Of a stretch of DNA of 64,000 bases, positions 34,376-46,312 are shown one piece after another. A program made the translations under genes and the position numbers. The notes under the pieces are model-generated. The model was not told the origin of the DNA and did no database searches. It was given only the letters and a program-made list of their open reading frames with translations. This DNA comes from Polytrichum commune (Eukaryota; Streptophyta; Polytrichopsida; Polytrichales; Polytrichaceae): positions 16,517,001-16,581,000 of the forward strand of contig OX485807.1 of the NCBI GenBank assembly GCA_950295325.1. Reading direction: 5' to 3'. Positions within the stretch are counted from its first letter, which is position 1. Every line of letters begins with the position of its first letter.

Positions 34376-35690
34376 TCAATTGGCAGTGCTCAGCTACTTT
34401 CGATGAACATTAATTTGACATGAGAGAGGTGTCAATTACGCTTCCAGTTTCGTACTTGTACAGAAATGCAAGGCCCCTTTGAGGTGGAGCTGATCAAGGA
34501 ACTAGATAATTAGAAGTTTAAATTTTTTGCAGGGCGTGGCCTGGAGACCTTGTTCTATACCTTCAAAAGATCCAATACAGTGTGTACAGTGTTATATTGT
34601 CGAAGGTTGACTTCTGTAATTAGATTTGATTTCTTCGGAAAGGGTTTTTTTTCCAGCCTTCGTGGTGTCATGCAGAAACCTACTTAAGTTACGAGTAGGG
34701 GGTCTTTCTGTGTGTTCATTGTATGAACACCTTGAGGGACACAGATCACGGGACACTAAGATGATGATGGAGGATTTCATTGTATCAAGATTTCATCTAA
34801 TAATCTCATAGAACAAGAAGTCAAAAACAGGAGATTTTGTAGTGTTGAGTTTCACCAAAAAGAAAGTCAAAATTCCACAACACTCATTGTTCTTAAGTAA
34901 CTTAGCCTAGTTCAGGGTCCGATGCAAATGAAATAGTTCTGAGGAAATCTGGATTACTTAAGAATGATTCCATTGGGGATGCTGCATCTCTTCAGTTGAA
35001 ACTTGGTAGATGTAATTAAAGAAGGCTTTGGATCCAAAGTTAGTTAACAATGAGGTGTTGACTCGTGGGTGCTTGCCATGTGAGTATCCTTGCCATGCAT
35101 GTACTCAAGCGCCTTCATTCTTCAAAAAAAAATTCTTGAAGCTGTCGCTTATCAAGGTTAAATCCTAGCACAAAACTATACTTCTAGCCAGATCTAGCCG
35201 TAGGATATTCACTTAATCTTCTAGTGCTATGAAAATCTTAAATATGGGTCATTTGACAATGTTGTTGTTGTTGAGCATCTAAAGTCGTATTTGTTATAAG
35301 CTACTACTAATTTTGCATATATGTGACATTAGGTGGAGAGTACTCTTTTGGAGAGTAAAATAAACCATCTTACATGTGGTTAATTTTTTTGCTAAGTAAA
35401 CAATGATTCCAAATTTGAATTTAGTGCTCATGGAATCCTAACGAAAGTATTGTGGACACAATTCCCTATAAGATACATTCTTGGGTCCACAGAGCTTGGT
35501 AGCACGGCTAATTTATGTTATTGAAGGTTTTTGGGCCATCCATCCAATAAACATTGTTCATAACATAACATACATTCATCCAAAGAAAAAAGACAAAAAG
35601 AACAAGCAAACAAACAAGGATTCCATCATTATGGCGAAAAAGTTTGGCAGTATGTGAAAGGGGCTCAATTATCTAAAAAACAACAATGCT
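34376..35690. other. 3' flank of the NPF gene and spacer
   Basis: Presumed 3' UTR then AT-rich spacer. No further gene or RNA is supported. Confidence 0.4.
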
Positions 35691-35696
35691 ACATTT

Positions 35697-36010
35697 TTTA
35701 GGGGATTTAGTGTCACGTACACTATTGACGAATGGTCTAAACTAGGTTGCTAGGGGCCTAGAAGTGTCACATCTGCTAATTATCAACATAAGCAACTTTT
35801 TGAAGTGAACAATTATTTGCACTATGACGTTTAGAGTAGCGCATTGAAATACTTGAGATGAGAGTTTTATGTTTCGGTATGCAACAGAAAACTTGTTGAA
35901 ATTATACTAATGTCAAGTGTCATGTGTTCATAATCTAAAATGAAAAAAAAAAACATGATATAATATTTTAGCATATCATTGGCAAGTGTCATGTGTTTAC
36001 ATTTCAAGTT
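35697..36010 (+). repeat. Dispersed repeat family F, partial copy upstream of psb28
   Basis: Matches the reverse complement of about 48150-48440: CCTAGAAGTGTCAC, ATCAACATAAGCAAC, AAATACTTGAGATGA, TACTAATGTCAAGTGTCATG and GGCAAGTGTCATGTGTTTAC. It ends about 330 bp before the psb28 start codon. Confidence 0.7.
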
Positions 36011-36115
36011 TGAGAACCGGAGTTTGGAAAGTTTTAAGAGGTAATTGGGAAAAAAGTGTCCGTTTTAGGATAGCAGAGTGGAAGGAGAGCTGTGAGCCAC
36101 AAGCCTTCCCCGCTG

Positions 36116-36123
36116 CCACGTCA
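36116..36123 (+). promoter_or_regulatory. ACGT-core (G-box-like) element upstream of psb28
   Basis: CCACGTCA about 215 bp upstream of the psb28 ATG, in a locally GC-rich stretch. ACGT-core elements bound by bZIP/bHLH factors are common in light-regulated photosynthesis genes. Function here is inferred from position only. Confidence 0.35.
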
Positions 36124-36338
36124 CGCGCGGTGGTGCAGGGCCTCTCAATGCCGAGCACGGTGAAGGGGGAGGATCACGGTGATGGGAGGCCTATCCGAAT
36201 CTCCTCGTCTCGCCACGCCCACGATTCTCCCCCTGTCCTGCTGCAGCATTCCTATCGCACTCAGGCGGGGCTGCTGCGGCGAAATCAAAGTTTCGGAGCA
36301 CGGAATTGGATTTGCTGCTGCACCACTCGTCGGTAGCC

Positions 36339-38051
36339 ATGGCAGCCGCAACACTCTTCTCCACGGCGGCTTTGCCGTCTGCGTCGGGAGTGCAGAGGAG
36401 CAGCAGTACTGCCTCCGCCCGGCGTGCTTCGACAACCACGACGGTGCAGCTCTGCTCCGTCTTGCGCACAGGTACCACAAATTTGTTGCATTTTGGGATT
36501 TGGGTTGCGCTTGAATATTCCTGCATGGGATGTTTGGGGTTTTGGGTTCCCTGCCGTTGGGGGAATGGGTGGGCGAGTAAGTACGACTGGATTAGGGTAG
36601 CTCGTCGAATTCTACCCTGCCATGGCCCTTGAGGTGCTGATTGCGAAATCTAAGGTGGTGACACGAAAATTGGCAATGTAGGATTGGAATGGCGCAGCCC
36701 GTGAATCGAGGCCATTGTAATGTATGCTGAGGGTATACATCCCCAATTTGTGCTTACGAATTCGCTGCAGTTTGGGCAGAATTCGCAAGGAATTTAGTAA
36801 TTTGACCGGAAGTTGAAGCTCCATGGCCTTGGCAGTATTATTTTTATTTTCGTTATGATGTCGAGCATGCCATTGTCCAAGAGAGCACGCATTGTCGGTC
36901 TGGCGTTTAATAGAATCACTTATATAGCTTTATTGACAAACATGAGGGAGAGCTATCCACTGCCCACTTCTTTACCCTAACGAAAGACCAAGAAAGGTGG
37001 TGAAAGGATTTTTGAGTTCACTGTAGTTGATCACGCATTTCAATAATGCCGGAGTTGTTCAAGTTTCTGCGCTTTGTTGTAGTTGCTGGATTCTGGAGTC
37101 AATGTGGTGAATACAACGTGGTAAGCAAGATTCTGGAAGTTCCGGATGGAGTGGAGGTTTGCAAGTAGGTCAATTGGACGCGGAACTTGGAGAATGTTTT
37201 TATGGAACATGACATGGACGGTGGAATTGATGGGATTGAATGTTTATGGAATTCCACTTTGGAAATTTCTGTGCTCAATTTCTCGTAATGGACGTCTGGA
37301 ATTAGTCACTGCAGTCCTCAAGAATTCATCAGCACTTACTATGTCAACCATAGCATCTGCAGTAAGAAGCCTATGAATCGTCGAAGGCAACAGCACCTAA
37401 AAATCACCTTCTCACTTAATGGTCAATAATCGCAAAACCATGACGGATCATAGGTAGTTACACAGGTTGGGAAATGTTTTAGGTTACAAATTCCTTGTGA
37501 GAGATCCGAAAAGAGGAGTTAAAGAGAGTAGAGATGCTAACTTGGTGAGGGCATGATCTGCAGGGCCAGGACTGATGTGCCAGAGTGGAGCTACAAGCAG
37601 CACCCGCTCCGGAGTCGCGGGAAATGTGAGTGAGCTAACAGCAGCAGCCACACGATTTTCGAGCCGAACTTCCGGTGTTGGCCACCGAGCAACGGTGAGC
37701 ATGGTGGCAGTGAAGCCAGTGATTCAGTTCATTCGAGGAACCGATGAGCGTGTGGTTCCCGATGTGAAGCTGACGAGATCCAGGGACGGAAGCAACGGAG
37801 TGGCCAACTTTGTGTTCGATCAACCCTCGGTCTTCGATTCGTCACGAGAGCTCGGAGACATCACCGGTCTGTACATGCTCGATGAAGAAGGCACCCTGTC
37901 GACAGTGGACGTCAGTGCCAAATTCATGAACGGAAAGCCATCAAAAATTGAGGCGAGGTACATTATGCGCAACGAGAGGGAATGGGACCGGTTCATGCGA
38001 TTCATGGAGCGCTATGCTCGGGAGAATGAACTGGGGTTCGTGAAGAATTAG
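36339..38051 (+). CDS. psb28: Photosystem II assembly factor Psb28, chloroplast precursor
   Basis: Psb28 binds photosystem II assembly intermediates in the thylakoid and takes part in biogenesis and repair. Exon 1 is 36339-36471 and exon 2 37564-38051, joined in phase 1 across a 1092-bp GT-AG intron, giving 206 residues. Residues 1 to about 90 are rich in Ala, Ser, Thr and Arg with few acidic residues, a typical stroma-targeting peptide. The Psb28 domain runs from about 95 to the end: IQFIRGTDE, VVPDVKLTRSRDGSNG, QPSVFDSS, GDITGLYMLDEEG, VDVSAKFMNGKP, YIMRNEREWDRFMRFMERYA. All family landmarks are present and length fits plant precursors. The chosen ATG is the first in a frame that gives a good transit peptide. 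The intron holds a family D repeat that ends exactly at the acceptor CAG. Confidence 0.93.
36764..37563 (+). repeat. Dispersed repeat family D, copy in the psb28 intron
   Basis: Matches 26690-27327 upstream of the NPF gene, with about 160 bp extra in the middle (near 37185-37345). The right end of the match is GAGGGCATGATCTGCAG, whose AG is the psb28 splice acceptor. The exon after it has no match in the other copy. Confidence 0.8.
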
Positions 38052-39180
38052 ATTGGATCATCAAACGCTCTCTCCCTCTCCCTCTCCCGTAGACGCTTCT
38101 CCCGCATCATCTACTTATATCTATCTTTTTTAAGGCTTTCTCCGATTGAAAGGTAGAAATGATCAACCAGGTACAAGCTTGCACATGGATTATGTCCGAA
38201 TTTTTTTTGGTCCAAATCTGATCCAACCTGTGCACCAGGTCCTGGAGGCCAATTCAAATCTCTTCAGATTTCTCATTTTTTTGGTAGAGTAGATCAGAGA
38301 CAGAGGTTTTACTGTGATTCTTAGCACATGCTAGCTACTGTATTTTGTAACATTAATCTACTGTGAGAGTACAAGACGCACAGATTATGGAGTTCTTCAT
38401 ATACATACTTTCACGGTAACCTCAAGAGCGTATACCCACTATGATGTTCTCCAATGTCAGCGTTGAAGTCGGAAGAGTTGATTCCTTTACATTCATGAGG
38501 ACTTACCAGGAATGAGATTTTACACTTTTCCAATATTGTGTTCTCGGTTGCACAATTCAAGTTATTATTGAACCGCTTGAGTTCAATGGGTTGATAAGAC
38601 GAACTATGAAAGTTGCAGAAGCCACTTTTTGGAAGCTAAGGAAGATAACGGCCGACTGTTAATTGGGAAGGTGACTAGAAAGAGTTCTTGATTAGTAAAA
38701 GCATAGAATGAAGGAAACCAATTCTTCAAGCTATGATTATATTATTCTGCAATGGGAGAAGAACGTGTTGCATACCATCAGAAAGTTTGACTTGATCTAG
38801 TGAAGTTGCATTACGCAACAATATTAACAGTAGGTAAAATTTGAAGCGCTTATAGCAACATATTCTGTATGCACAATGAATGGCATTGTCACAAATTGTC
38901 TTCCCAATTAGAACTTTCGAATTGTGGTTGTTGTGTCTGATGTATCTACAAATGTTAATTTCCAGACGTGCTATGCGCTTTCCACTGCAACTATAGTGAA
39001 CTTGGCGTTCTATTCCCTAAACCATGGTCCCTATGACCACTTTGAAAATTGGTTGTGCTGAGTCTACCGATGCTCAGCAATTGATGGGATTCTAAACTTA
39101 TGTCTTTTGAAATATCTTGGTTAAAATAGGCCGCTCTTGCGTGGCCATGTACATCATATAGTACAGTATGCATCACTTCC
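38052..39180. other. Convergent 3' intergenic region between psb28 and the aminotransferase gene
   Basis: A CTCTCCCTCTCCCTCTCCC pyrimidine tract follows the psb28 stop at about 38068. The rest is AT-rich and should hold the two convergent 3' UTRs. No other feature seen. Confidence 0.4.
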
Positions 39181-39189
39181 TCCTGTTGA

Positions 39190-42100
39190 TCAGGGATCAA
39201 TAAGAACAGACCACTCGCTGTCGACATACCCATATTGGATATCCAGCAAGGCTCTAGTAAGTCGACCGCAAAGACTGAAGGGCTCACTCAATGCCGAATC
39301 ATCAGATGAAGTAGCGGACCCAGGTGGCTTGGCTATCCAGTGCTTGGCTGCCTCGTTATCGAAGGGGATTGAAACCTCAGTGCCGTCCCACTTGACGAGC
39401 CCCATCACTGGTTGAACCATACATGCCGTCCCTGTACCAAACATTTCCACCAAGCGACCACTGTCTGCCGCACTCTTGACCTGCAAGCCAAACAAGGCAC
39501 AAACAATTTATCAGTTTCCAAAAAATTTGCAAGAAAATCTATTTGAAGCACACTAGAATCTGGAAAGAACTTGTAGGGTGAAATACCCGTGTTACGAAGG
39601 CTCACCTCGTCGAAACGCAAGGGTCTCTCGGACACTTTCATGTTCCCAAAGCTCCTGGCAAGTGTAAGCACAGTGTCTCTGGTGACGCCAGGGAGTATAA
39701 GACCGTCTAACGGAGGAGTTATGAGTTCCAGCTCCCCACCCTCTCCTTCCTTTCGAATGAGGAAAAACATATTCATTGTACCTGACTCTCCAACGAGGCC
39801 ACCTCTAGCATCCCCATCTTGCAACACATACAATACCTGCAATATAAATCACCAGCATAAGAAAGCCGAATCAAGTCATGTGGATGCAAAGCAAATAATG
39901 ACTAACCAGCGAAGAAGATACTAAGTGATCAACCCTTCCGACAAACATGCTTCTCAAGCGGGATGGTCTCAGTTGAGAAGCTTCAATAGCACAAAAGTCA
40001 TTTGCTTCCAGAATTTTGTTGGAATTACCTAATGATAAATCATTAGAATTAAAACTTGGATACACTATCTTCCTGTCCAAACAAACACAATTACAACATT
40101 TTGATGCTGAGATTTAAGGCATGTGACGTACTTGGGAACAACCATGCTGAGAAGCACGCAACTGTGGTAGGATTGTTGGAGCATAGTTGCCTCCAATCTT
40201 TTTATCCCCTACACCCCCAGGAAAAGCACGCACATTCTCTGTTTCCACAAAAAGTTTGATGGGTTTCAACCCACTGGGGAAGTAGGGGCCAACTGGTGTC
40301 AGGACAACAAACATCATTGCTTCCCTTGTTGGGCACACACCCAAAAATGGGTGGGTTCCAATCATCGTAGGACGAATGTAAATTGAAAATCCCTCCTCAT
40401 CAGGTACCCAGTCACGCTCCACGCGCACAAGCTCTTTTATACATTCCAACATCTCTGCCTGCATAGAAAATCATGTATCTTTCAAATTGCAGGCATTGCA
40501 ATCAGATAGGAAGACGAAGTTGAAAAAGAGCTTTACTGTGAAAGAAATTTCGGGTTGTCCACGATAACTATAAGAGATTTTCTGTTTCTACTACTTTATT
40601 GACACTTGTGCAGTTCTCGATCCAATCAGGACACTTCAGATGTGCACCCCCCTCTCAATTGCTAAAACGCTGGGATATTCAAACTAATATTTTTATTCAA
40701 ACAAAATCCCGTACTCGGTTCACTTCAAGTCGTTCCTATGGTTAGCTAACTGATTGAAAGCTATGCAAAAGACTTTCCCGTTTGATCGAATATTCACTCG
40801 AGAGGAAAGTCACTTTCTTCGAAGTAGGATACTTCCATTCTCATACAATAAGCAGTAGAGAAAGAGTCTTCATGTGAAGTCCAAGATCAAGAAGAACCAA
40901 CATTAGGTAGCGTGTTTTTGTCTAGGAATACCTAATGATTTGGACCTGAGATGTGGAAAGCAACAGTCCCATATTAATCAGACAATACTTCCTAAGCTTG
41001 AAACTAAGGGGTACTCTTTGTTCATATTGCAAGCGACTCACGCTGGATTTGGCACAAATCTGCCACAAAATTTGCGAATTCTTGGTATCGTATTGCATCG
41101 AAGCAGCTATGTGTGGTACCTAATGGACTCTTCGCTCTCAGCTGTCTCAAATCAATTGCAGAGCTTTTCTTCGTTTTCAAATCAACGCTCTTTAAGAACC
41201 AGCAAGAGAAGAAAACAAAACAAACCTTATCAAAATGAGGGAGGGTGAGTCGAGAAGCTGAACGTGCCAGGCGATCCATGTTCATGTTGGGGCGGAATAG
41301 CCTTAATCGGCCATCCTTGCCTTTGTAGGCTTTCATCCCCTCAAAGCATTCAACTCCATAATGCAGCACCTGGAGGTTGGAAATCAGCGTTCTCATACGT
41401 CTCGACACTTAAAGGCTGTGACAGCAACAATTTCTAAAACATAAAAATAAAAGCATACCTGTTTAAAATTGTCTCAGAGAGGGCTGCACCGTTGATCACA
41501 CTTCATCTCTCAACTATTTAAGTCAAGTCGGTACTAACCTAATATTCACTTGATGAGAACTTAGTGTTTCCATTTCCATTATCAAAATCACAGTAGAAAG
41601 AGAACATCGAGAAAATGCTATACCTGAGCACATGGGTGAAGTGCAATCGGGCCAAGAGGGTCTATAGTAGGAGCTGTCCACCCAAGACCATCTTTCCAAG
41701 AGACTTGTAGCATGTGATCAGTGTACACTGCCCCAAACTTGAGTGTCGCAGCATCCAACCTCGGCTTAGCCTGTGAAAATGCCCACCTGCTCAGTCAGGC
41801 TTTAATCATGGACTTTCACTAAATGACCGTCTTCAATGCACCCATCACACGTAATATTTCTTCACGTTGTAGACTCTTGATATCCCGAAAATGCAACAAT
41901 GTCCAGGAAGGCAACCAGAGTTTATCGGAGTCCCAATGGAGTCGATTACTAGACACCAAAACTCAATGGTAATGAGGTCCTTAAAGTAGGCTCAAGCTGT
42001 TCTTTGCGGCAAGTATGTCGTATTCTACTGCCTCAAAGCATTCCAGATCGATTCTGAGCTCCCACGGAACCTAATTTTGCAAAAAATGTAGTGAGATGTG

Positions 42101-42495
42101 GGTTGCAAGATTCTATTACATTTTTGAATACGAACCTGAAGATGGTCGGATCTCGTGATCACGAGATCTTCAGCCCGTATATCTGATGGCAATGGGACCA
42201 CGTCGTGGACAGCCTCCGTCATTCCTTGTTGCAAGGGCTCTACTGTTCGAAATCCTCTAGAACTGTACGACCGCGATTTCCATGAGCATTCATTTCCTGG
42301 TAGCCCTTTCTGGTAGCCAGAAATGTCTCCGTTCAATGAGAAATCTCTGCACAGCTTGATCAAAGCCGTAGTTGACTCTGGGAGGTTGTTGTCCAGTGAT
42401 GATCCTGTGGCTCTTAAGAATGCTTCATTGTGTAGGTTCCAATTCGACACAAGTTGTTTGCTCTCAAGCAACCTTCGGGCTGAGCGACGCAACAT
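39190..42495 (-). CDS. BCAT: Branched-chain amino acid aminotransferase, animal/fungal-type, probably mitochondrial
   Basis: A PLP enzyme that swaps amino groups between Leu, Ile or Val and 2-oxoglutarate. Six exons on the minus strand: 42495-42136, 41770-41624, 41369-41226, 40458-40132, 39836-39606, 39480-39190, all phase 0 with GT-AG borders, totalling 1500 bp (499 residues). Landmarks: YTDHML (about 136-141), [59 protein letters not shown] with the PLP lysine at 304, [45 protein letters not shown] and LDIQYG near the C-terminus. These are closer to the animal and fungal enzymes than to typical plant plastid BCATs. The CXXC redox pair of the human enzyme is absent (C423-M-V-Q). The N-terminus [14 protein letters not shown] is Arg-rich and amphipathic, as in mitochondrial presequences. 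Confidence 0.93.
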
Positions 42496-43499
42496 ACTTT
42501 ATCTGTTCCATCACATATTTGTCAGAACAGAATCCCCGAGAATTTATGTTACAAAGCGATTCCAACACGCGCCAAACTTACGCCAGCACCTTCTATGGTA
42601 CTGTTCATCATGATTTGAATCAAATACCACTTGATGATTTCCAGATAGCAGAAAGTTGAAAAGATACTAGCCACAACCAGCCTGCAATGCTCTCAATCTC
42701 TACATCATAGAACAGACCAAAAGAGGCAGAGATGCCACAATTACATAGGCAAAGTGAAATACAATTTCTAATTCCTGCATGTCCCTATACAACCAGCCAG
42801 TTCTACAACTAAATCTAAGGTAAACCAAAAGGAGCTCGACTAGATTCTGCTAAACATTCTTTCCCCAAACTTAGGTCTGTTTTTTGCTTTGCGTTAACAA
42901 AGGAGGTAGAACTTTAAGTATCACCCGTAGCAGAGAAATGAATTGCGTTAGCTCGAAACTTTAAGTCTCACGCGATGACGTTCAAGCCGCATATAAATAC
43001 TCTAAATCAATTCCACAGGATCTAATTAATACACGTTTCTATACTATCAGTCAGAATTCTACTGATTTCGAAAAAACTCTCAAGACTTCGTACGCATGCA
43101 AGTAAGGCCAATCTTCTTGACCATAATAATTCTACATCTCCAGTCCTGTTCACTTGTCACAAATGAACAGAGCGTGCATCGTCGTTGCATGGCGCTATCA
43201 CGAGTGCATTCCATAAAATACTTTATTGATACAAAAAATATCACTAGTTCAACAGAGTTCGTTTACAACGATGTAGCAAGATTTGCACCGTTATCGTCAC
43301 CATTGTTTGCTACGCCAAGTGAAGCCTACAATCTGTTCGCTGGACTTGAACATTTCCAGTATAATTAGTAACATATAGGCTCAGAGCACCAAACTCAGGA
43401 GACTCGTCATTCGTTTGTCACTAAAAGAATGCAAGATGGCATATCCACGATCATTTATATTGCAATTTCTATTTTTGCGTTGAAAAACTTTGCAACAGA

Positions 43500-44340
43500 A
43501 GAGAAATGCCTTCAGCTTCATCTCGTCGACTCGTAAAGTGCGTACAACTAGGATCGAGATGGAGTTCAAGTTTTCTTCTCAAAAGTCCCAATCCAAAGCC
43601 CTTCTTTCCAAGACCTGTGTACTCAACTCTACCTTGAAAACATTCTACGTTGAAAACTCTGGCACGAGAACGAAACGCGAGAATCTTCTTGCAATTATCT
43701 GTCTAACTTGGAAAACATCCACGTCTAAGGCAATTGAAATCAAAAAAAAAAACGCCATAACCTCTGTTTCGCTGGCTCGTAAACTACTCACAACAATTAA
43801 CGAGAGAGAGTTCCAAAAATCTCAAACCATTGACTTCCTTTCAAAGGCAAGTCTGCGTTTAAAAACATCCACACTTTAACAAATTGCATCCGGAAAGAAA
43901 TGCCAGCACTTCTATCCCGCTGGCTCGCAAAATTGCCACAACAAGAAAGCGAGATGAAATTCCATCGATCCTTTCCAACAACTCCTCTGTACTCAACTCT
44001 ACAATATAATTAAAGAACCCGTAAAGATGCAACCACTAAACAAATGCCAGAACCTCCATGTCGTCGGCTCGCAAGATTCCTAAACGAGGTGCAGAATGGA
44101 GTTCCACGATGATTTTCATAATTGTTGATCCACAGAGCTCAATTCTCTGAGTCCTCTGTATAACTCTAGAGAGGAAATTAAAGAGAACAAAAAAAGCAGG
44201 CAGAAAGAAATGCCAGAACCTCCATGTCGCCGCATCGTAAATTCAAAGAAACAGAGAGCATGTGCAGTTCTATAAAATCTCACCGCAATTCTCGATCCAC
44301 GGAGCTCAAATACCAAGTCCGCTACTCTCAATGATCTCAA
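43500..44340. repeat. Degenerate tandem repeats upstream of the aminotransferase gene
   Basis: At least five units, best seen by the word AAATGCCAGAACCTCCATGT with TCGTCGGCTCGCAA following. Its variants start near 43506, 43752, 43900, 44044 and 44210, so typical spacing is 145-170 bp, with one interval of about 246. A shared later block (TCCTCTGTACTCAACTCTAC near 43980) also recurs. Copies are well diverged. Confidence 0.7.
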
Positions 44341-44439
44341 CTCGACATGCCAAGAACAGAACATGCAGGAAGTGGCAAAGAAAAGGAGTGGAAAAAAACG
44401 GAAAGAAAATTTGCGCAAAGAAATGGAGAATCGACGGAC

Positions 44440-44539
44440 CTTGAGGAGGAAGAACGAACAGAGGAGGGGAAATCTTGACAAAGCGTTAGACGCTTCGTGG
44501 CAACGTCGGAAGGCGAGCGAGCCAGGTACACACACGCGC

Positions 44540-44575
<36 letters not shown>

Positions 44576-44880
44576 GAGAGAATTGCGAGCGTTGCTAAGG
44601 CTGCGAGCAGGGGACGGGCAGCGGGCAGACGGTCAAGGAAGGAAGCAGGCAGGGGGGGAGAAAGTTGGCGTGCTGTCGGATGGGCGCAGCCACGGCGCCC
44701 CAGCAAGGCGGTTGAGGAAGGCTTGATCCCGTTGACGCGAATGCCAGCTGGCGGTGACGTCAGCTGCGGGACCCAGCCACGTGGACACCCCCTTCTCTCC
44801 ACCATCCCCTCCCCCCGGTCCTCCTCACCCGTCCCTTTTCCAGCTCAGCCAGCCACTGCCCCACGCCTCTAGCCTGCACC
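44440..44880. promoter_or_regulatory. GC-rich island, possible promoter or 5' UTR region
   Basis: A sharply GC-rich stretch in AT-rich surroundings, with a CA microsatellite inside. A minus-strand frame of 229 codons crosses it (44116-44805), but its residues are Ser/Leu/Arg/Cys-rich and it includes the translated CA tract, so I do not call a gene. It may be the distal promoter and leader of the aminotransferase gene, about 2 kb from its ATG, or a promoter of an unseen plus-strand transcript. Confidence 0.3.
44527..44576. repeat. (CA)n / (TACACA)n microsatellite
   Basis: About 50 bases of CA units with interspersed TA and CG dinucleotides. Confidence 0.9.
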
Positions 44881-45236
44881 ACCACCACCTTCCTCATCAC
44901 TCTCCCTTGTCAATTTATTCACTTCCCCCCTTTCGGCAATTCAAAAAGCGCTTCAAACTCCATTGAAGGCTCCGGGCACCTTCTTCTTTATTACTACCCA
45001 ACACGCATACTTGAACCCCACCCCGCACGATGCATGCACTTATTCGAATTCCATAGTACATTGGTGGTTACGACGTTTAAATCACATTGTTGGGGGGGGG
45101 GGGGGGTGGGTTGTTGTAGAAACCTAAGGAGTTTTCGGTCATCGAAAACCCTCATATTTGTGAAGGAAAACCAAGAACCTAGAGGAATATTCTATTCATC
45201 AAAATGGAATCTTGGAAATAAGGTACTTATTCAACA

Positions 45237-45653
45237 ATGAATTGTTTCAACAACCCCGGGATTACGATAATTGAAATAACTACTTGTATTGATGATATGT
45301 GCAATCAAGTTGCCTCGCTCTCCTTTATTGACGTTTCACACTATTTTGATAATCACTCCCATACTTTAAAAAAGAAGTTCCATAAATGTATGGTCATTGT
45401 GGTTGCTACGTGGATGAGTACACAAAGTGACAGCCATTGTGATATGGTTTTGACTAAAGGTTATTTGCATGGGTATAGAGAGGCAACAGGTCCTATTCGT
45501 GAAGACAACTTTATTGCGAATATCAATGTTGTATTGGTAGTTCTCATCGGGCTCTATGGCGTATGTGTGAACTTATTCATCATGGACGAATGGGCTAAAA
45601 GTAAAAGACACAAAATTAACTCTCTAGAAGGTCGAGATTTATGTAGAATATGA
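45237..45653 (+). CDS. Uncertain ORF, 138 codons
   Basis: A frame with ATG start and a plausible membrane segment (INVVLVVLIGLYGVCVNLFI, about residues 94-113). I recognise no family. Composition is AT-rich like the spacer, and no splice partners are evident. It could be a decayed transposon ORF or chance. Confidence 0.2.
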   Translation: MNCFNNPGITIIEITTCIDDMCNQVASLSFIDVSHYFDNHSHTLKKKFHKCMVIVVATWMSTQSDSHCDMVLTKGYLHGYREATGPIREDNFIANINVVLVVLIGLYGVCVNLFIMDEWAKSKRHKINSLEGRDLCRI

Positions 45654-45998
45654 ATTTGTGAATTTTTACCTTATAATTTAAACATATACTACTTATTTAA
45701 TAAATAGAGAATATTATGCAAGTTATGCATTGTTTTCTTTTTATCAATTCATCAATTTTTGCTTGTGTCGAGCCCCACTGACTTCAACTATAAGTGTGCA
45801 AAAACTAAGTAACGAGTAGAAAGGTACCTATTTCCATGTTGTTTGAATCCATAAGTGCTTAAATACATTTATTTATTTTTATTATTTTATTATTCAGATT
45901 TTGAAATGCAGTAGGCCTAAGGAAGCAACTGTATTGTGAATCTATTGAGCAGTGCAAGTCGAATATGTTGGTCCTTGTCTACCTCCATCGCATACCAC

Positions 45999-46312
45999 TA
46001 CACTAAATAGGATAATTAGTGTTTGATACACTAAATACAAACGCATACACTAAATATCAATAACCCTATGAAAGTAAGTAACATAAAATGTAAACTCAAA
46101 TACTAAATATTGACTATGGTAAGATGTGGAAGTTACATGTTTGTATTTAGTGTTAGTAAGGATATGAAAAAAAATGATAATAGGAGAATTCCAACATATT
46201 TTCTAGCATATCTTCTAACACTAATTGTCAAGGGATTGAAAATTAATGTTGAGCAGGGTAGGGTGGTAACAACATTAAAGATAATCAAACACTAAATATC
46301 CTATTTAGTGTA
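45999..46312. mobile_element. MITE, TA-flanked, CACTAAATAGGATAATTAGTG termini
   Basis: The left end TACACTAAATAGGATAATTA is matched by an inverted right end TCCTATTTAGTGTA with about two mismatches over 29 bases. It is about 314 bp, noncoding and bounded by TA at both ends, the same arrangement as at 3910, 5138 and 57720. Confidence 0.8.

Noticed and set aside
36145-36526. Several overlapping ORFs of about 110 codons on both strands
   Set aside because: They are shadows of the GC-rich psb28 promoter, leader and exon 1.
44116-44805. 229-codon minus-strand ORF
   Set aside because: It spans a CA microsatellite (translated as a Cys-Val run) and a GC-rich island where stops are rare by chance. 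The residues are low-complexity and no family is recognisable.
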